The notes under the pieces: model-generated | Seen by the model: only the letters and a program-made list of their open reading frames with translations | Databases searched by the model: none | Told to the model about the DNA's origin: nothing | Program-made: the position numbers and the translations under genes | Shown here: positions 44,067-53,181 of the stretch, piece by piece | How the letters are laid out: every line of letters begins with the position of its first letter | Position numbering within the stretch: the stretch's first letter is position 1 | Source: RGIG8748 sp045539515 | GTDB taxonomy: Bacteria > Bacillota > Clostridia > UMGS1810 | Direction: 5' to 3' | Assembly: GCA_045539515.1 (NCBI GenBank) | Contig: JAZQFN010000065.1 | Span: forward strand, 8,314 to 72,313 | Length of the DNA stretch: 64,000 nt

Positions 44067-47000
44067 TTACTGCGGACGCACAAAAACAATATAGGGAATT
44101 ATCGAATAGTAACCCCCATCTTCATTGTATAGTACAACCGTGTCGCCCGCTTTAAATTTTGCTGTATACATATTGCGGAATGAATCAATCTCAGTAACCG
44201 CTCCTGCCGGATCGGTCCTCTGTGCCTTATATGGGTCCTCTTCAAGATATGTATATCTCCAGGTGGGGTCTTTCTCACAGAAGTTTACTTCGTACTGTGA
44301 AAAAATCATAACCTCGCAGTCGCAATTCACATTGAAGCTAAACCACGGAACGGAATAATCTCCAAAGGCAAATCTGTAAGTTTTGCCGTCCTCAGCTTTA
44401 TAAAAAGTTTCACAACCGTAAAAAGCCGATTTAATCCAAGTAGATGTATTATCTTCCTGCGATATTCCCGGGTCAGGTGCAATAAGATATGCACCCTCAA
44501 GATTGTATCTCTTGTTAATCCAGGTAAATTTTCTCTGACTGTTAAGACCCGTGAGCCTTCCATCGGTTTCCGCAGTAAAAATTTCATATCTAGACGGAAT
44601 ACGATGCCGGCTGCCTTCGGGAGTAAGATAACCCACATCCAAATCCACGTCGTAAATGCTTTCCACATAATCACAATATTCACTATAATCCATACCATCA
44701 CAAATATATGTAAAGTTTTCTATGTGGCTGCGGATTTCCTCTGCCCCTTCAGGCAGTATAAAATTAATTGTATACACTCTTTCTGCATCAGCAAAGGCTG
44801 TTTTCACCTTGGCAAAAGCTGTTTTTTTGTCAGCACTTACAGTATAACTTGTAGTGACATAACACGAATTATTCACGGCTATTCCCTTTACAACAGGAAG
44901 TATGCCGTCTGTATCCAATATGTAATCATAATCATATTTATCGCCGGAAAAATCCGCAAGTTTAATATCATCTACAATAATTTCCTTAAGAACCGGAGCA
45001 CCATTTACTGTTGCCGATTGAACTTTTGGCGCAATGTTATGAGAATCCAGAATAAATGCTTTAACCGTATTCCCGGTATTTTCTATCCTTACGGGCTTTG
45101 ATATAATAACCTCTCTGTCACTTATCAGTCTGTAATTATCAACATTTGAATTTACAAGATTACCGGCGGAGTCGTGCTGCGCTAATGCCAGGGATATTTC
45201 ATCCCTGCCTGCAGCTGCTACATTAACTTTTGCATATATCTCTTCTCCTTCGCGATAAGAAGTAACCACTTCGTCGGAATAGGGACTTTTTACAAATTCA
45301 ACATAAGAAACCTCTGTTTCTCGTTCCGGCTCAAATAAATTCTCTTCCGTCCAGGAAGATTTTATTCCTTTTTTTTCGCCCATAAGGCTTATGAAAAACT
45401 GTTGCTCATCTTCTATGCTGAAGTTATACGGAAAGCTTATATTGCTGTAAACATTGCCATTTATTCTTACAGTATAGTTGACATCTTCGCGGTAATTATC
45501 CCATGTCAAGATGGCTGTACCGTCGCTTTCCTTATTAACTACAACATTTAACGGCATATACTCGTCACCGCTTACAGGCGCATCTTCGTCAAAGGTTAAT
45601 CTGTAGTTCCCCTTGTGTGCGTATAACTTTAAGTTGGTATTTGTAAGGGATGCCGTTATGCCATTAATCTCATCGGTAAAAGCTGATGGGTCATTCTCTT
45701 TGAGACTTCTTCCAAAGCTATCTGTAATATTTGAGATATCTTTCGGAAGATATGAACCGATTATATTATTTCTGCGAATGGTAATTTCCGTGTCGTCATC
45801 CGAGGAAACACTTAGCTGCCCTCTGCCCGCCACAAGAGTTACAGGCTCTGTAAATCTGTTTACAGAGTTAAGAGAGGATGCGTTTACCAGCATAATTGAA
45901 GAATCGCTTACGACAAGTGCCGTACCATCAAATATATATTTATTGTCTATGACAACTGAACCGGATTGACCGATGGGAATATATATTACTGTATTTTCAT
46001 CATCGTTTTGAGGAGTAATTTTTATATAACCATCAAATTCCTCTGTAATAAAATCATTTTCGCGGTTTACCGACATACATGCTACGATTGTGGTTTTGTA
46101 TGCATGGTTTGTTCTGAACATAACCCTGTCTGCAACCGGCTTTAGTGCATAATTGCCGGACGGAGCATATTCTTTGCCGTTAAAAGGACTTATATAATCA
46201 CCGGAATATTCTCCGTTTAATCCCTTGGGATATACCATTTCCACATCCAGCGACGAGCCATTATTGCTAATGCTTACATTAGTGCCATCAACAGTCATTG
46301 TACCTTCGGGAGAATGAAGCCACCACTCATAAGGTTGCATGGCATCATCGCTTAGTTCATCTACTACTATATATCTGTCGGGCCTTAAGTATATAATGCT
46401 TCTTTGTGCTTTATCGATACTTCCCATATATGCATCGGTTGCATCTCCAACAACTGCATCAAAATCATAATGAGTTACAAACTGCTTTATATTGCCTTTG
46501 GCATCCATAGAACTTGTTTTCTGTCCTTGTCCACCCGCATATGTAATGGCATTGTGTGCAAAGGTCTGTCTGGAAAAATTCTTATGATGCTCCGAATCAT
46601 AATAATCATAATATCCGCTTTGAGTAGCAAGCTTGTTGCCATTGTCCTCTATGATAAATGCATTTTGATCTGCATGCAGATGATTGTAGGAGCCGTATTC
46701 ACCAGAATGAAAATATAAAGACGTTCTATTCTTATTAAGAAGGGTTGAATGCATAGCTACCATACCCTGATCCTCAAAAAGATGTGCCTTGGGATAATCT
46801 ATGGGTGCAAGGGTTTGGGCATCTGCAGTATCTGCATACATTATGGCATCAAAGCTCACTTCATTAAGGGTTGAACCGACTTCCCCTATTCGGTTTCTGA
46901 GCCAGTACGCAACTGGATTATCCGTATGCTTACCAAGCTTTGACAGCCCCATTATATGGTAGTTCGCCGGTTTGTACATACCTGCACCGTCTCCAAAAGA

Positions 47001-48284
47001 ACTCCACGAATTGTCCGGATATGTATAGAGTGCCCACTTAAGCTCATTGCGCGTCCAGGCTTTGTCGTAGTAATTTATGTATCCCCCGGCTGCCATTACA
47101 TCCATAAACCACTTATCTCTTGCAAATGCGTATCTCCAGTAGCCTGTACCCTTGCTCCAGCCTCCGTCCTCAACGGACATTGGCGGAACCTGCGCTGTAT
47201 ATAATTCCAGCATTTGTTTAAAGTAGTTGTCAATACCCTCTATATCGTGCAAAAGTGCCATGCTTGCTATACCGTAATATCCCAAATAGCTCCAGTAATG
47301 GGATTCGTAAGGCTCTTGGCGGAGCTTTTGGAGCTGATAATCTTTAATATAATCAAATCTGCCTGAGAGCATATTGCGGATTGTTTCCAGGTCATCCTCC
47401 CTATCCTCTTCAACCATATAGTTATACATCCAGTCATATGCCATAGAAGCTCTCATAAGCACGTCAAAAAATGCCTGGTCATTGCCGGCAAGAGCTGAAC
47501 CGCCATTTTTGTAATCCCACGAAGATAGGTGCACAAGTGCATCTACCGCAAAATCTCCATACCGTTTTTTTTGGTCCGGATCATCTGTAAGGTGATAGCA
47601 CAATGCCGCCTTCTGTATTTTTGCTCCGAGATTCTGCGAGCGATCGGTTATAGTCTGAGAAATATCCGTGGTATCCTGTTCAAGCCTTGAAGTCATGGCT
47701 TTTTTCGTATCAGAAATCATTTTTTCGTATATGTCATTACCCCTTGGACTATTTTTTAATTCTTTAAGCTCAGGAGCCCCATCTTCGGTAAAGTATATCC
47801 GCGGATGAGTCACACTCACAGATGCAATCAACTCGTCAAAATCGGGAACAACAAATTCATATGCTTCAGAATCTATTCTGAACCGCCTTGCAACAGACCA
47901 GTCGCTTGCTTCTCCGCTGGAAGTTATCCTATAGCGTACCGACCACCAATACACACCGGGTTCAAAAGTATAGTTAAAGTTGTAATATGCATATCTGATA
48001 TCATCTTTTCTGTAAACAATATCTGTAAGTGCCTCATCTTTGCAAACTATGACGTCATAAGAATAAGCACCGTCTATCTGAGGCCAGGTAAAATCCGGAG
48101 GGTTCTGCATACAAGCATACTTATGTACAGGTTTAAAACGCGAAGCAAATCCAATTTCCACACTGTGGCTTATAAAAGCCTGCGGCAAAGAAGGCTTTGC
48201 CCATACAGCTTCCTTGTGGGACATAAAAACAAATACTAAAACTAATATAAACAAGAAAATTTTATGAGAATAAATTTTTTTCAT
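44067..48284 (-). CDS. Giant secreted polysaccharide lyase (DUF4962 + heparinase II/III type, PL39-like) with C-terminal modules
   Basis: A 1405-residue exported enzyme. Residues 1-29 are a signal peptide. 31-145 form a DUF4962 beta domain ('MQNPPDFTWP', 'FEPGVYWWSVRY'). 155-500 are a helical toroid ('ESHYWSYLGYYGIASMALL', 'DGGWSKGTGYWRY'). About 500-900 are beta-sheets with the conserved 'YGSYNHLHADQNAF' (His535, His537). The fold matches clostridial alginate lyases of PL39, so a uronate polymer is the likely substrate. Then come an Fn3-like domain (about 915-985) and three modules shared with the secreted proteins at 57.9 and 60.1 kb: Ig-like (989-1096), cadherin-like (1097-1181) and an unnamed one (1182-1405). 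TATAAT lies just upstream. Confidence 0.7.
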   Translation of the reverse strand: MKKIYSHKIFLFILVLVFVFMSHKEAVWAKPSLPQAFISHSVEIGFASRFKPVHKYACMQNPPDFTWPQIDGAYSYDVIVCKDEALTDIVYRKDDIRYAYYNFNYTFEPGVYWWSVRYRITSSGEASDWSVARRFRIDSEAYEFVVPDFDELIASVSVTHPRIYFTEDGAPELKELKNSPRGNDIYEKMISDTKKAMTSRLEQDTTDISQTITDRSQNLGAKIQKAALCYHLTDDPDQKKRYGDFAVDALVHLSSWDYKNGGSALAGNDQAFFDVLMRASMAYDWMYNYMVEEDREDDLETIRNMLSGRFDYIKDYQLQKLRQEPYESHYWSYLGYYGIASMALLHDIEGIDNYFKQMLELYTAQVPPMSVEDGGWSKGTGYWRYAFARDKWFMDVMAAGGYINYYDKAWTRNELKWALYTYPDNSWSSFGDGAGMYKPANYHIMGLSKLGKHTDNPVAYWLRNRIGEVGSTLNEVSFDAIMYADTADAQTLAPIDYPKAHLFEDQGMVAMHSTLLNKNRTSLYFHSGEYGSYNHLHADQNAFIIEDNGNKLATQSGYYDYYDSEHHKNFSRQTFAHNAITYAGGQGQKTSSMDAKGNIKQFVTHYDFDAVVGDATDAYMGSIDKAQRSIIYLRPDRYIVVDELSDDAMQPYEWWLHSPEGTMTVDGTNVSISNNGSSLDVEMVYPKGLNGEYSGDYISPFNGKEYAPSGNYALKPVADRVMFRTNHAYKTTIVACMSVNRENDFITEEFDGYIKITPQNDDENTVIYIPIGQSGSVVIDNKYIFDGTALVVSDSSIMLVNASSLNSVNRFTEPVTLVAGRGQLSVSSDDDTEITIRRNNIIGSYLPKDISNITDSFGRSLKENDPSAFTDEINGITASLTNTNLKLYAHKGNYRLTFDEDAPVSGDEYMPLNVVVNKESDGTAILTWDNYREDVNYTVRINGNVYSNISFPYNFSIEDEQQFFISLMGEKKGIKSSWTEENLFEPERETEVSYVEFVKSPYSDEVVTSYREGEEIYAKVNVAAAGRDEISLALAQHDSAGNLVNSNVDNYRLISDREVIISKPVRIENTGNTVKAFILDSHNIAPKVQSATVNGAPVLKEIIVDDIKLADFSGDKYDYDYILDTDGILPVVKGIAVNNSCYVTTSYTVSADKKTAFAKVKTAFADAERVYTINFILPEGAEEIRSHIENFTYICDGMDYSEYCDYVESIYDVDLDVGYLTPEGSRHRIPSRYEIFTAETDGRLTGLNSQRKFTWINKRYNLEGAYLIAPDPGISQEDNTSTWIKSAFYGCETFYKAEDGKTYRFAFGDYSVPWFSFNVNCDCEVMIFSQYEVNFCEKDPTWRYTYLEEDPYKAQRTDPAGAVTEIDSFRNMYTAKFKAGDTVVLYNEDGGYYSIIPYIVFVRPQ

Positions 48285-48332
48285 TGTTTTCTACCCCTTC
48301 ATTATACATCAAAAAAATCCCTGATTTGCCAA

Positions 48333-48393
48333 TGTCATTCTGAGTAAATCCAAAGAATCTCCCTTGCAATAAAGATTCCTTAATGACTCTGAC
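48333..48393. repeat. Degenerate copy of the GTCATTCTGA repeat
   Basis: TGTCATTCTGAGT, AAAGAATCTCCC and AAAGATTCCTTAATGACTCTGA follow the same order as the units at 41249-41494 but are shorter and more decayed. Confidence 0.55.
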
Positions 48394-48414
48394 CAATTTT
48401 TCGGATATATTTTT

Positions 48415-48457
48415 TATATAAAAAATCTGCGGCACGGCATTTCTGTCGTGCCGCAGA
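48415..48457 (-). terminator. Terminator at the end of the surface-protein operon
   Basis: On the minus strand TCTGCGGCACG pairs with CGTGCCGCAGA (48426-48457) and is followed by TTTTTTATAT. It closes the run of genes that starts near 62-64 kb. Confidence 0.9.
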
Positions 48458-48483
48458 ACTTTAAAGCACTCTCTTACACAATC

Positions 48484-51400
48484 TTATTCGGATTTTACAA
48501 GACCAATCCAGTCATAGTTCCAATATGAACCATTTTCAAAAACCTTGATCGTAAAGGTATGCTTTCCTGCTGTAAGAACCATATTGGTATCAATTACCGC
48601 ACCCTTAAAGTCATCGGGACCATTTCCACCCCATCCTCCTGTCTGGGGAAGAGTGAAGACATATACCGCATTATTCATTTCTATCATACGTTTAGGGAGC
48701 GGATCCATCCACACGCCGTAACGAAATGCAATATCATAAACACCGTCTTCGGGAACTTCTATCTCATAGGTGATACTATCATTTGTAGAATTCAACTGTG
48801 TAATACCTGTGAGGAAGTCAAGACCGTTTGTAAGTCTTGCCACGCCAACCTTTTCTTTGAAATCTTCTGCCTCCACTTTAGCAGAAAGCCTTGTATTCAG
48901 GGCATTCCAGTCGGGTTCGGCAGTTACATCACAAACATAGGTGGGAACCGATTTTAATTCTACACGTCTGTTTTCGCCTACAAAAGTAATTTCATGGTTT
49001 CCTCCAAGTGAAGTCGCAACTGTCTTGGAAAGCTTTCCTTTTTCTCCAAGGGAAATTTTATCTGCATTTCCGACAAGCAGATAGTTGCCCATCGGTATTT
49101 CAACTTCGGCAATTGCCGCAAGTTCATAGTCAGCATTGTAGTATGCAGGAGCTGAAACAGTCTTCGTAACTCCGTCTATAACCACATCAATGCTTATGTT
49201 TTTGCCGGAATCATATCCGTGACGTACGGCCTCATTTACAAGAAGTGAATAATGTCCTTTTTGTGCATCCACATACACTTCTCCATTTTCGCCATAGGTT
49301 ACACCTATACCGGTAAGCTCCGCCGATACAGGAGATGCACTATCCATAAATTCCTTTACACTTGTAATTTCAGAAATAAGCTCATTGCCTGTGTAAAGAG
49401 TAAGCTTATAGTCATCCTTGGAAGATACTCCAAGCTGACCTTCGCCACACACAACACTAACGGTATCTTCTGACTCAATGAGCTTAATACCGTACATGGT
49501 AAGTAACTTACCTCCTACCAGCATTATGGTATCCTCATTATAAACAACAGCAGTACCCACAAAGGATATATCACCTGCATTTATAACCTTTTCGTCATCC
49601 ATGACCGTACTTACAAGTGCTACTGTGCCATCATCAAATTCAAGTGAAATATAGTCATCATATTTGGTTTCATTTACATATTTATACGGTTCGTCTGCAC
49701 CGTGAACATTTATGGTAGCAATAATCTTTGTTTGACTCACACTTTCCGTTTCAAACCATATTCTCTTGTCTACGGGTCTGGATGCAAATTCACCCATAGG
49801 CGGAATATTTACAAGTTCAGGTCCCGAAAAAATGTTGGAATAATACGGAGTCAGCTTTTCCGGATAATGCATTCTGGTATCTGCAGCCATCTTGCTTGCT
49901 GTAATATTGATACCTCTTTTATCATCGTGTATATAAATACTGTTGTCGCCTTTGGTGTTCTGCCACCATTCAAAATTAGCTTTATTGCCAATGGCGGAAT
50001 TTTGCGCCTTCAAACTGTCTATGATAATATATTTGTCAGGACGTATATATACAATGCTTCTCACAAATTTATCCAACCCGCCGTCATAAGCATTTGTTGC
50101 ATCACCCACAACAGCATCAAAATCCTGACTTGTAACAAACATATCCGTGTTTCCGTTAGCTGTCATAGAGTCGTCCGTTTGTCCCAGCCCCATATCATAG
50201 GTTACAGAATTATTTGCATATGTTTGACGGGTAAAGCCCGAATCATGAGTTGAATGATAGGCGTCGTAGTAACCGCTTCTGGCGATAAGTCTTTCTCCGT
50301 TAGACTCTATAACATAATTGTTTTGATCTGCCATAAGGTGATTGTATGAACCGTATTTACTTGCTCTGAAATAAAGGGAAGTTCTGTTTGTGGACACTAT
50401 GTCTGAATGCATCGCCGTGGTTCCCTGGTCTATAAATGTCCATGCTCTCGGATATGACTTGGGTGGTGTGGGTTCTATATCATATCCATCCGAAGAAAGT
50501 ATGGAATCGTAGGTACTACCCCAAAGTGCGAAGCTTCCTACTTTATCTCTGAGCCATGCTGTAACCGGATTTCCGGTGAAATAAGCATCGTCGGCAAGTC
50601 CCTGTATAACCCTTATGTCATTATTTACAAATGCTGTGTTTGCACTATCACCAAATGAACCGTAAGAATTATGAGGAAACATATACAAAGCCCATAGGTA
50701 CTGATTCTGATGCCATGGTTTTGAATACAAATCCATATATCCATTCTGGGTCAACACCTTGGCAAGCATAGAATCTCGGTTATATGAAAATTTCCAATAC
50801 TGCGTTCCTTTTGACCATCCGCCGTCCTCGTTGGACATAGGCACGTAAGTTGGAACAAACAGCTGCATAAATTCCACAAAATAGTTTTCAATTTCAGGGT
50901 AATCATGCATAAGAGCAATCGCACCTATTGCGTAATTTGACATATACGCCCATATATGAGACTCATATGGGGAATTTCTTATTATATTTAAGGAAGAATC
51001 CTTCACTATATCAAATCTTCCCTTGAGCATACCTCCGATTTTATTTCTCTGTTCTTCTGTCATATCATTATAAAGCCAATCATACGCAAAAGAAAAATGT
51101 GACAAAATTATAAAAAATGGTTGATCCTGCCATTTGTATGAAGTCCAGCCCTCAACATAATCCCAGTCAGATACATGCATCATAAGTCCTACAGAATAAT
51201 CAAAATACTTTTTGTCACCTGTAAATACATATGCCATAGCAGTATTGACAGCATCTGCAGCAACCTTCTGTCCTAACGTAGATGCATTATCTACAGCAGC
51301 TCTGGATTCCTCTTCGTCATCATAGGTCCTTCCTAATCCCGGGTCTTCGGGATATTTTGTTTTTATGGTAGAATCTGCACCGCTTATGATGTATTCAAGA

Positions 51401-51963
51401 GCTTGTGCTCCGTATTTTGTTTGCGCCTTTTTTAAAAATTCATCCTTTGTTTCTTCTGTAAACCACAACCTTGGATGCGACTTTGGTATCATATTTTTTA
51501 TATTATCCGCATCGGGAACTATAAACTCTGTAGCATCGGGATCTATACGAAATCTACGTGCCACACCCCAGTCACTCACCTTGTTACCTATATGATATCG
51601 AACTGCCCACCAATATGTTCCGGGTTCAAATGTATATGGAAAATTATAATAATGCCATTTAAGACCATCTTCACGGTAAGCAATATCCGTTAGCTGTTCG
51701 TCTCTTGCTACTACTATGTCGTAGCTCTCTGCACCATTTATCTGCGTCCATGTAAAATCCGGAGGATTCTGCATGCTTCCGTATTTATGCTCCGGCTTAA
51801 AAGGCGTCATAGCACCGGGATGAGCATTAAGGTTTAAGTGTGTAGCCGGAAGTTGCAGTGTAGGCTTGCTTTCTTCGCCAAATGCTGTAAGAGTGGTACA
51901 CACCACGATTATAGCTGCCAAAGCGAGACAGGACAATCTTTTTACATTCAGAATTTTTTTCAT
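48484..51963 (-). CDS. Secreted lyase-like protein (DUF4962 + heparinase II/III type) with C-terminal carbohydrate-binding module
   Basis: A 1159-residue paralogue of the giant lyase. It has a signal peptide (1-29), a DUF4962 beta domain ('MQNPPDFTWTQING', 'FEPGTYWWAVRY'), a helical toroid ('ESHIWAYMSNYAIGAIALM', 'DGGWSKGTQYWKF') and beta-sheets with 'YGSYNHLMADQNNYV'. The second His of the HLH motif is Met here, so catalysis may differ. It lacks the three shared modules of its paralogue. Instead, residues 1010-1159 look like a CBM6/35-type sugar-binding jelly-roll ('KVEAEDFKEKVGVARL', 'YDIAFRYGVW', 'HTFTIKVFENGSYWNYDWI'). AAGGAGG precedes the ATG. It is the last gene before the terminator at 48415. 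Confidence 0.68.
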   Translation of the reverse strand: MKKILNVKRLSCLALAAIIVVCTTLTAFGEESKPTLQLPATHLNLNAHPGAMTPFKPEHKYGSMQNPPDFTWTQINGAESYDIVVARDEQLTDIAYREDGLKWHYYNFPYTFEPGTYWWAVRYHIGNKVSDWGVARRFRIDPDATEFIVPDADNIKNMIPKSHPRLWFTEETKDEFLKKAQTKYGAQALEYIISGADSTIKTKYPEDPGLGRTYDDEEESRAAVDNASTLGQKVAADAVNTAMAYVFTGDKKYFDYSVGLMMHVSDWDYVEGWTSYKWQDQPFFIILSHFSFAYDWLYNDMTEEQRNKIGGMLKGRFDIVKDSSLNIIRNSPYESHIWAYMSNYAIGAIALMHDYPEIENYFVEFMQLFVPTYVPMSNEDGGWSKGTQYWKFSYNRDSMLAKVLTQNGYMDLYSKPWHQNQYLWALYMFPHNSYGSFGDSANTAFVNNDIRVIQGLADDAYFTGNPVTAWLRDKVGSFALWGSTYDSILSSDGYDIEPTPPKSYPRAWTFIDQGTTAMHSDIVSTNRTSLYFRASKYGSYNHLMADQNNYVIESNGERLIARSGYYDAYHSTHDSGFTRQTYANNSVTYDMGLGQTDDSMTANGNTDMFVTSQDFDAVVGDATNAYDGGLDKFVRSIVYIRPDKYIIIDSLKAQNSAIGNKANFEWWQNTKGDNSIYIHDDKRGINITASKMAADTRMHYPEKLTPYYSNIFSGPELVNIPPMGEFASRPVDKRIWFETESVSQTKIIATINVHGADEPYKYVNETKYDDYISLEFDDGTVALVSTVMDDEKVINAGDISFVGTAVVYNEDTIMLVGGKLLTMYGIKLIESEDTVSVVCGEGQLGVSSKDDYKLTLYTGNELISEITSVKEFMDSASPVSAELTGIGVTYGENGEVYVDAQKGHYSLLVNEAVRHGYDSGKNISIDVVIDGVTKTVSAPAYYNADYELAAIAEVEIPMGNYLLVGNADKISLGEKGKLSKTVATSLGGNHEITFVGENRRVELKSVPTYVCDVTAEPDWNALNTRLSAKVEAEDFKEKVGVARLTNGLDFLTGITQLNSTNDSITYEIEVPEDGVYDIAFRYGVWMDPLPKRMIEMNNAVYVFTLPQTGGWGGNGPDDFKGAVIDTNMVLTAGKHTFTIKVFENGSYWNYDWIGLVKSE

Positions 51964-51975
51964 AGCACTGCCTCC

Positions 51976-53169
51976 TTAGTTAATTGTAAGTGTCTTTGTA
52001 CTTTCGTCCCATATAGGTGATTTACCCAAAGCCTTTGCCAATTCATTTATGGAAATATAGCCTTTGGAATCCTTCAACTCATATTTTCCGGAAGAAACAT
52101 CAACTCCGTTTACAGTCATGTAACTTGCATCTATTGGAACAATAACCTTTACGCCATCTTTTTCTCCGATATATTTACCTTCTGATATTACCATATCCAT
52201 TTCAAAAAGTCTGAAAGCACTTCTGATACCAACCATTACTTCTGTGTTTTTAAGATAGGGTTCTGAACTAAAATATGCATATATACCGTCTTTCATTACA
52301 TTGATTTCATAAGGACCGCCCGGAATAATTGATGGAGTTTCAGTTACGGGTATCTCTATGGGGGTAGGTCTTAGGAGCTCGCCCCCGGGCTTTCTGAGCC
52401 TGGGAGCATTTTCTGTAATCTGTAAATAGTCTATATACCAATCTGCGGTAAACATTCTTGATTCAAACATTATGGCAGAAACAGCAGGTGTTTCCATAGA
52501 TACGAAGTCAATAAACATAGGTACATTTGACCTCATAACATATCCATCTTTTAATTCATCACATTCCAACAACAAGCTTGCCGTCTGTTTGTCAATATTA
52601 ATGTTCATAGATAAAGTATACCATTTTCCGGGTACAATCTTATCCTGCAATTCAGTAGAATATGAATTTGAACTCTGATATTGAATTTCTCCACCGGTTA
52701 CATTGCCGGCCACAAAAAATCTTGTTGCCCACTTGCCCTCAGGAGTAAGGAAATAGATACCATTAGAAGCAAAATCTGTCTCCTTGTTATCAGAAACTTC
52801 CATTTTGAATCTCATCTTAAGTCCCAAAGTTCCCTTTGTATGAATACCAATATCCTTGGTAATAACTACACTGGCAGCCGAAGTCCCGGGAGTTTTATCC
52901 GAGAGAAGCAGTGCCTGCTGTTTCTCTCCGTCAGGGCCTTCTGTTTTGGCAAGCGAAATTGATGAATTGCCTGCAACAGAATACTCGTAGCCCATATCTT
53001 CAAAATCCTTATCGGCAATCATAAAATCATCGCAGAAAATATCCGTTCTCGTGGATAAATCTCTGGTTATCTTTTTTCTTTTGTCATGTCTGGGAGCGTG
53101 AGCGCCTGCCGTAATGCCAAGACATAGTGCAAGCACCAGACCAAAGCTTAGTGTTCTTTTAATACACAT
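51976..53169 (-). CDS. Secreted protein with LamG/ConA-like domain and stalk (copper-amine-oxidase N-like) domain
   Basis: The 397-residue protein has a signal peptide (about 1-23). A concanavalin-A-like jelly-roll of roughly 45-255 follows ('LGLKMRFKMEVSDNKETDF', 'PGKWYTLSMNINID', 'DWYIDYLQIT'), the fold used for carbohydrate binding or the so-called 3-keto-disaccharide hydrolase domain. A proline-rich link and a C-terminal stalk domain of the copper-amine-oxidase N type (about 310-397, 'GYISINELAKALGKSPIWDESTKTLTI') end the protein. Stalk domains are widespread on clostridial cell surfaces and are thought to bind the wall. It lies between the second lyase and an SLH protein with gaps of 12 bases, so a joint surface role is likely. 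No catalytic residue can be assigned. Confidence 0.65.
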   Translation of the reverse strand: MCIKRTLSFGLVLALCLGITAGAHAPRHDKRKKITRDLSTRTDIFCDDFMIADKDFEDMGYEYSVAGNSSISLAKTEGPDGEKQQALLLSDKTPGTSAASVVITKDIGIHTKGTLGLKMRFKMEVSDNKETDFASNGIYFLTPEGKWATRFFVAGNVTGGEIQYQSSNSYSTELQDKIVPGKWYTLSMNINIDKQTASLLLECDELKDGYVMRSNVPMFIDFVSMETPAVSAIMFESRMFTADWYIDYLQITENAPRLRKPGGELLRPTPIEIPVTETPSIIPGGPYEINVMKDGIYAYFSSEPYLKNTEVMVGIRSAFRLFEMDMVISEGKYIGEKDGVKVIVPIDASYMTVNGVDVSSGKYELKDSKGYISINELAKALGKSPIWDESTKTLTIN

Positions 53170-53181
53170 ACTTACGCCTCC

